From NCBI GenBank assembly GCA_963920525.1, contig OY986439.1, positions 212,434,500 through 212,498,499 of the forward strand: a stretch of DNA of 64,000 nt, read 5' to 3'. Source of the stretch: Dichetophora obliterata (taxonomy: Eukaryota; Arthropoda; Insecta; Diptera; Sciomyzidae). The position numbers and the translations under genes are program-made. Below the pieces are notes generated by a model. It saw only the letters and a program-made list of their open reading frames with translations, was not told the origin of the DNA and did not search any database. Shown here in pieces: positions 57,500 to 64,000 of the stretch. Position 1 is the first letter of the stretch, and each line of letters begins with the position of its first letter.

Positions 57500-59440
57500 G
57501 AAAACTACGCGTAAGTTAATAATTTCTGCATCTTTACTTTTTTTCTGCGACATAACTTATGACTGCGCCCGAGGGTTTATATATTTCATTGCCAGACATA
57601 TTTTTTAAATTTTTTTTTTCCTAAATCCAAAACAATTAGGAACTAAGTTTTTTGATGCAAACCTATTCAATAACGCATAAATAACAACTTGTCAAGAGTT
57701 CCTTATGATACCATGTATGCGCTAGAAGATATTTAGGTTCAAAGATGGGTCATTCGCTTATATAACCGCTGCTTTTTGTAGGACAGAAAATATGCTCAAA
57801 ACAAAATTGTATATCACAAAAATGCCGTTCACAGTTTTAACGTAAAACAAACATTTTCCACGCTATTCGACTAGATATGTTTCAATAGCGTAAAGTAGAA
57901 ATTTCTTGCCTTTTGTACAATTATTCTTATATAAAATGTAATTCATACGCCACAGTGCACTTTCATATCAAATAAAGTTTTTAAAACGAAATTACGGAGA
58001 AAATTATTTCACTGTATTCATATGCACCCGAAGAGTATTTTTTCAAATGTAACATAGAATACGAAAAGCAATGGTTCCAGGACGAAAAAAATGATACGCC
58101 TTAGTTAGTATTGTTTATTGTTAAAATAATATTTGCTTACTAAATAATTAATAAATAAAGTAATATAATAATTTAAAGGTTTGATTAACCTCTGTTAAAA
58201 GATCGATTTAGTGCTAACAATAGTGCTTTATGAGATGAGATACAGTGTGTTGGTATATATCTGAGTTGTGATACTTTATATTTTGGGGACGCGCCACGGA
58301 GTTACGTATATAGCTCGTCAGCTTTAGTATATTTTGGTCCTAGCCGGCACTTCAAGGGAAATTCATTTGAAAAGTAAAATTGAAAGACTTCTCTTGTCTT
58401 AGACTTTAAATTAAATTCTGCTTTATTTGGTTCTTCTTTTTTTCTTATATACTAAAAAAACAGTATTTTTCTTAAAGTTATTCATGCCAGTATTTTAGAC
58501 TCCGCCCTTATTTTCACGATGGGTTACCAATCGATCCCGTTAGTCGATCGGTTCCCAGCCACATTCCAATAGCCAACAACAATGTTGGTGTTGATAGTCT
58601 TGAAAATTCGGCAGGTCAGTTGCATTGGAGTAACATAATATATTCGCTGTATTTACTCCAGTGCACTGCTCATATTGTAATTGCATTGCACTAACAACAG
58701 CGTTGTTGTCGTTGTGCTTGAGCAGAGAATTAAGTATCCAAACGATACAAGCAGCAAGAGGGGATGAAAACAATTCAGCACTTTAGAAGTGTGAATGACA
58801 TTTGTTACGACATTTTTGATTCTTAGTGCCCGTCATAATTTTTGGGTTTTAAGTTGCATGAAAAATGTTGTTGGATTTTAATTTAATGTTGCACTGTTTT
58901 TGTATCGTTTGGTACGGTAATAGTGACTGTGTAAGTACACTACACACGTATGTTTGTTTAGGAAGTATTTTATTAATTTGTATGTTAAAAATGTAATATT
59001 AATATCTTTAAACATCATCATACTCATTGCTTAAGCTACTGTCTTTGTACAGCAAAAGAATTTGTTCCTATTGTACTGATATGTTAATTGAATAAATAAA
59101 TAAATAAAAATAATCTGCTCAAAGTTAATATGAAATTTCTACTTTGCGCTATTGAAAAATATCTAGTCGAATAGCGTGGAAACTGTTTGTTTTACGTTTA
59201 AACTGTTAAAATCATTTAAGTATCTGATCTAGAATTTTGTTATGAGCATATTTTCTGTCCTACAAAATGAAGCGAAGATATCAGCGAATGACCGATTTCT
59301 GTGATTATTGAATAGGTTTGCATCAAAAAACTTAGCTCCTAATTTTTTTGCATTTCAGTAAAAAATGTATGTCTGGCAATGAAATTTATTATAAACCCTC
59401 GGGCGCAGTCAAAAGTTATGTCGCTATAGTTATAGTTTTC
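57500..59440. repeat. Widely spaced inverted repeat (arms ~407 and ~309 bp)
   Basis: 57500-57906 and 59132-59440 are inverted copies with indels. Shared words include GAAAACTA, TTTGACTGCGCCCGAGGGTTTA, TTCATTGCCAGACATA, TGATGCAAACCTATTCAATAA, AGGACAGAAAATATGCTCA, ACGCTATTCGACTAGATAT and AAGTAGAAATTTC. The 1.2 kb between shows no transposase. Either a long-TIR foldback element or two opposed copies of one repeat. Confidence 0.75.
57907..59131. other. Spacer of the inverted repeat; LINE-like tail at about 59085-59109
   Basis: No gene seen. TTAATTGAATAAATAAATAAATAAAA at about 59085-59110 (written here only as a tail description) looks like the 3' terminus of a CR1-like LINE with TAAA units, severely 5'-truncated. 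The small minus ORF at 58540-58773 has no family match I can name. Confidence 0.4.
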
Positions 59441-59520
59441 AAAAATATATGAATCCTATGAAGATTTTTTGGTTCCATACATTTCGTTGCATTCCAATGT
59501 GTTGCAGTAAATATGTTTTT

Positions 59521-59529
59521 GGGTCGCCA
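59521..59529 (-). promoter_or_regulatory. Primer-binding-like site next to candidate LTR
   Basis: Minus-strand TGGCGACCC abuts the CA end of the candidate LTR at 59530-60443. LTR elements of the 412/mdg1 type use TGGCGACC (tRNA-Arg) at this place, as I recall. Nine bases are modest evidence. Confidence 0.4.
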
Positions 59530-60443
59530 TGTCATAATATTTTGGCGACAGAATCGCCACATAATTTTATTCGCGACAAAGCATCGCCATGTAAGGGTTC
59601 GCGATTATTTAAAAAAGGACTCGCGGATTTACTATTAATATTTTAAGGTCCTGCCTAATTGGTTGCCGGCGAAGTTCGCCACTGGCGCTATTTTTGTTTT
59701 TTATTACATTTACAGCCGTTCACTATAAAAAGTGCAGAGGCTAAAAAGTTGAAGTCGGCAGCTATTTAAGCTCAAGACTTATTTAAAAATGAATTAGTAG
59801 GCAGCTTGTTAGAAGCTCAAAACTAATTGATTTATTTTCAAATATGTTCATCCTTTTATAGTAAGCATAACGGTATTTTGTCTTAAAGCTAGTTAACAAT
59901 TGTTTGTGTAGTTTAGAATGTAAATAGAATCATATGTTCTTTAGTTAGTGTAAAAGTAATAGTAGAATATCGTAATACATATTTGTAATTTAGTATTAAT
60001 AGTTTAATATGTGTAAGTGAGTAGACTTATATTAATAGAAAACGTAAACATAATCATATGTTAACATATTTGTGTAGGAGTAAAAAGTATAATATAATAT
60101 CATATGTTTTGTATTCAGCCATATGGGTACATGTGTGCGAATGAGATAGATAGTAGTGCTTAGTATGAACATATGTTCTTACCGCAGAGGTGTATTACTT
60201 TAACTTAGTTTGAATATTATTGTACATGTTCTCGAAAATTCTTACAGTAGAGGTTTTTATATTATTACTTATTTTAAGAAAAGCTTGTTTTATAATGAAA
60301 TACATTAATGTAAATTAAATATTTTAATAATATATTTGTTTTATAATGAAATACATTAATGTAAATTAAATATTTAAATAATATGTATAGTTATACTACA
60401 GAGTATTGATTTTAATAAAAAGGTCCAATGAATTTTTATTACA
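59530..60443 (-). mobile_element. Candidate 914-bp LTR (5' LTR remnant)
   Basis: On the minus strand it begins TGTAATAAAAATTC (60443) and ends TATTATGACA (59530), so TG...CA. In order it shows a ~580-bp U3-like part with a 50-bp tandem duplication (60286-60385) and many CATATGT words, a TATAAAAGG box near 59860, AATAAA near 59705, and a U5-like part dense in GTCGC/GGCGA words. The primer-binding-like TGGCGACCC follows. No gag or pol frame continues to the left; the IR arm starts at 59440. No second LTR was seen. Confidence 0.45.
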
Positions 60444-60534
60444 AATTGAGTTAGCTGTAAATTTTTCTTTGGCTACTTATAGTACATGTTAATGAGGCAA
60501 ATTCAGTTTTTATACCCCCTCATGTACTGCGTAA

Positions 60535-60771
60535 GGCAGGGGCCAAATGACGCGGTTTTACCTCGATCGCGGCACCGCTCTCACGCTCTTTTTTCACAAA
60601 AGCATCTGAAAAATACTGCATTTTGAATGTATTTTAACACATTTATTTATTTAATGGAAAAATAATAATTTAAATACATGCAAAATTCAGTATTTTTCAG
60701 CCGCATTTGCGAAAAAAGAGCGTGAGAGCGGTGCCGCGATAGCGGTACAACAGCGAAATTTGGCCCCAGCC
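60535..60771. mobile_element. 237-bp Harbinger-type MITE
   Basis: Ends GGC(A/T)GGGGCCAAAT in inverted orientation, flanked by TAA on both sides (60532-60534, 60772-60774). The arms are palindromic for ~100 bp each (GCACCGCTCTCACGCTCTTT and its complement) around an AT-rich centre. The 3-bp TWA duplication and GG-starting ends fit PIF/Harbinger. The arms are GC-rich against the background. Confidence 0.88.
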
Positions 60772-60774
60772 TAA

Positions 60775-62669
60775 GAGGTATAGTAAATTTATCACTCCTT
60801 TTGTCACTCCTTTTGTCATACAAGACATTTAAGAGGTATAGTACAGTTCTCACTCCTTTTGTCATGGTTATAAGAAGGTATAGAAGGCCTCTAATATTTC
60901 CCACACAAAGTGGCTTCATCAAAACGAAAAGGTCTCTTCAAAATTCGCAAAATTTAAATTATTAGTGCATATTTGTACATAAGCCTCGGTTAATGTTATT
61001 TTATGTCCTTAAATGAAGTTTTGTAGATTTAAGAAAGAAGGTCAAATAAAATAAAAAAGTGTAAAAGAGCGTGCGCACGAGGGTGCTCACTTGGCTCTAT
61101 TTGGAACACATTTCTTTTATAGTTAATTAGCTGATATACCCGGTGCTACTCCACTTAATATTCATTTTAATATACAACAAATAAAGTTTTTTTTAATTTG
61201 GAATTTTTAAAAATATAATCAATTTTAAGTTTGAGACCACTTTAAAAACATTAAAAAATTTACCGTGCTTTTTTAACGAAGGAATAATAATTTAATCGCT
61301 ATTTTTTCACAATCCAAAACGGTTTTTAAGTTTGAAACTGATTTACTGGTAAAAATTTTACTTGTACCTCGCATATGGAAATCAAGTTTGTAAAAAAATG
61401 AGAAATGATCACCAAACTTTCTAAATTTCCTAGTGTTTTTCCAGTTGAAAAATAAAAATTGGTTTGTGTCTAAAATAATAAATTAAATAAACTGAGTCTG
61501 ATAGTAAGTTAAGAAAGCAGTCGCTTTTTAATTTCCAATTATAGTATATACATTAACTTGTTACAATATTATCGACGTAAACAGTTGATCGACATAAATC
61601 CAGCTGAAAAAACTCCAAGAACAGTGCAGAAGTGCCATTATTTTTTTACTACAAGTTAAGGCTGTGTGCGAAAAGAACTAAATTAACAGTTACAGATTTT
61701 TCTAAATTATTTTAACAGTGTTGGTAATGCAGTGCTTACTTCTAATTTAGAACATTTTCAAACATACTTTCACGTCTAAGGCTTAGTATGCTAAAGAAGC
61801 GAAAAGAAATCTTCCGTAAGAAATGCATTGCGTTTTTGACAGTGAAAAGGTAGCGAATTTTTTATGTGGGTTAGTACGCTGTTGAACCGAGAAATTTGTT
61901 CAATGGAGCTAAGCTTACAACCATGGTTGGAGAGTTAAAATGTCTAAATTTGGCTGTTTTTTATTTGTCGGTACATTTAGTTACCGTGGAAATTTGACTT
62001 TCAACAATATTCTTCAAGTAACACATTAAACATGAAAATATTAACTTTTACTGCATTCTATTCACGGTCATCTTTTCGATAAAATGGTGATATATACACA
62101 AAAACTAAAGTTACATTGATAAAGAACAGAGTGACAACGCTGAAAATGTAGTGAAAAGAAATGATGCCATCACCACAAAACACATTTAACAGGAGGGGGG
62201 CGGGGGGTGGGGAGGCAAAAATAAGTAGATCACTATAAAGAAGATTTTATATAATCTTAAATAATCGTAATAACTTTAGACACACAACTGCATTCTCAGA
62301 GATAAATGGGGACGTTCAAACTGTATAGAGAATTCTAACACAAAACTAAGTTTTTTTATTAATAGTCTGGTATGAAAAAATAGATTTTTAGCCATAACTT
62401 TTGATTGGAAAGAGATATTGGGGAAATTTTTTCACATAAATTATTTTTGAGACTTGACTTTTTAGTAAAAAATATAAAAACAACATTTTGGAAAAATAAA
62501 TTTCGCAAAAAAAAATCAAGGGGTTGTTTTGATGACAAAAACAGTAAAATAATTTTTGCACTTAGCTGGAAGAATTTTTGCAAATAAATGCTATGCCATA
62601 TGAAAGGTAGCCAGATGTGCAATTTTTAATTGATTTCATTTTTACAACAAAAACAATTTTTGCGTCATT
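60775..62669. other. No gene; G-rich run at 62192-62215, repeat fragment at 62437-62580
   Basis: Starts with AGCTGATATACCCGGTGCTA near 61128, the kind of word often found at ends of insect repeats. 62192-62215 has five G-runs and could form a G-quadruplex. 62437-62580 resembles 8217-8345. Confidence 0.45.
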
Positions 62670-63085
62670 TTTTGAGTAAAAAGTCAATATTTTGGACCTT
62701 TTTTGACATAACCATAAAACATAGTTACACTGACTTAACGGTACAGTTCAACCTATTTTTGTGAAATGATTTTATTAAACTTTTGAACAAAAAAATTTGA
62801 ATGAAATATAGTAATGGATAGCGGAGATATTTGCATCGAAAGACCAAACTTTGATTTTCATGTCGTTTTTTTATATTCTCAGGCAACGATGTTTTGTGAA
62901 AAAGTCGTTGTACTGAAAATTTCTACAATTTTGAATATATGTGAGTGTTTTTGATGTCAAGATAACAAAACATTTTTAAAATTAAATACACAAAAAACTC
63001 CGATGTTAAAAGTATTATAGTAACAAAATTACCGTTAGTTGAAAAATTTTGCGTGGCAAAAACGAAGTATGTAACATTTTAATCT
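62670..63085 (-). repeat. Inverted copy of 16960-17380
   Basis: Runs as the complement of the middle of the TIR element at 16716-17945, with high similarity over ~415 bp (GACTTAACGGTACAGTTCAA, GCGGAGATATTTGCATCGAA, TTGATTTTCATGTCGTTTTT). Confidence 0.8.
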
Positions 63086-64000
63086 AGGATGCAGTTAATA
63101 TGTATACCTAGTTTGAGCGAAATCCGTAGAGCCGTTTAAATTTGTATAAAGGCCAAACAAAAAACAAACAAAAAAAAAAACAAACAAACAAACTGAAAAT
63201 GAGTTTTATTACTATAGATTTCGTAATTTTTTTTTTAAATTTTTAAGAAAAGACCTTTCTTATTCCTTATTAAAAATGATGCTGTTATCAGCTTGAATTG
63301 TGTTGTGTTGTGTTGAGCCGTAGAGAGTTTAAAATTTGCTGGTGTGTTAATTTACTTAGTATCTTGAACCTTTAAATATTTCAAATTCAGTGTTTGTGCT
63401 GTTATCTGCTCAAGATGTGCTATAATGTGCCAAAAAGCGATTAAAAGATTTCCAGTTAAAATAACTTTCTTATCTCGCTGTATCACAAAAAGACAGTTAA
63501 GACTCTAGCACATTTTTGTTTTAGTTAATAATCAAAAAGTTTGGAACTTATTTCATATAAAATATAAAATCTAAGAAAATTATGTGAAGAAGCTTTTTTG
63601 AAGCTTAAACAATTAATTTTAGTTTGTTGGTAGCAAAACAGGACACAGTTAAGTTTTTCAATTCTTAATTGCGTTGAGTTTCTTAAAACTTTGTTAAAAT
63701 TTAATTTAAGCTTTTGTACAGCGTGACGAATCATTATCCTTGACTATTATTTTAAAATAACAACAAATTTCAAATCTAAAACAAAAACATAAGCTGAAAA
63801 CAACGAGCAAACATTTTAAGCATTATTAATTGTTGACAGACAGTTTGGCAGAAAAGTCAAATATTTCAACAACTTAATTAGGCTTGAGTTGAAAGACAGC
63901 TAAAAGCTTAGCCAGTTTACAGCCCAGGAGCAAGAATAACAACAGCAACAGCTACAGAAACAACAACAGCAATATAAAATGAAAACAACAAAAATTCATT
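63086..64000. other. No gene seen
   Basis: Begins with TATACCTAGTTTGAGCGAAA, GAGCCGTTTAAA, a CAAA-rich run and TTTTATTACTATAGATTTCG (to about 63225), which looks like the 3' end of a mobile repeat. The rest is AT-rich intron-like DNA with CAACAG patches at the right edge. Confidence 0.4.

Noticed and set aside
58540..58773. 77-codon minus ORF rich in Cys
   Set aside because: Cysteine spacing does not fit the missing first LIM half, and flanks lack a convincing splice pair.
59449..59646. 65-codon plus ORF starting MNPMKIFWF
   Set aside because: Overlaps the U5-like and primer-binding-like region of the candidate LTR; no family match.

Overview
The window is nuclear DNA from an insect, most likely a higher fly (a tephritid fruit fly would fit, but nothing here proves it). 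The reasons are its strong AT-richness, spliced exons with consensus GT-AG sites, CR1/Jockey-type LINEs, mariner and Tc1 relics, many short TIR elements and several satellite arrays. There is no operon, rRNA, recognisable tRNA or CRISPR array.

Only one host gene is visible, on the minus strand. Two short exons (38885-38994 and 25023-25188) join in phase and together encode the second half of a LIM zinc-binding domain followed by a basic/Ser-rich segment. The intron between them is 13,696 bp. The first half of the LIM domain and the rest of the protein were not found and probably lie outside the window. Everything else appears to be intron or intergenic DNA filled with transposable elements.

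Layout by region. 1-1967: 3' part of a CR1-like LINE with open reverse transcriptase. 3476-4735: mariner-like element with broken transposase. 4.8-7.2 kb: partial MITE, long inverted repeat, and an 812-bp hAT-type foldback element with an 8-bp target duplication. 8.4-9.2 kb: tandem repeats. 9427-10990: a TIR element with a decayed minus-strand transposase, the most interesting unclassified object. 12.5-15.4 kb: dispersed repeat, local duplication and tandem array. 16716-17945: TIR element, with part of it recurring inverted at 62.7-63.1 kb. 20.4-23.5 kb: MITE plus a ~330-bp satellite. 26.5-28.2 kb: ~101/113-bp satellite with dimer structure. 31717-33347: Tc1-like element of the IR/DR type. 33.8-34.0 kb: LINE relic. 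35.4-36.3 kb: second copy of the hAT foldback. 38240-38742: TA-flanked MITE. 40174-45417: apparently full-length CR1-like LINE with intact ORF1 and ORF2. 47.8-49.5 kb: three nested insertions (old repeat, piggyBac-like element, foldback element). 49.6, 52.2 and 60.5 kb: short elements with clear target duplications (two Harbinger-like, one hAT-like). 57.5-59.4 kb: widely spaced inverted repeat. 59.5-60.4 kb: candidate LTR with a primer-binding-like site.

Element boundaries rest on terminal repeats and target duplications read by eye. Family names rest on conserved protein motifs or on target-site length; no search was run.
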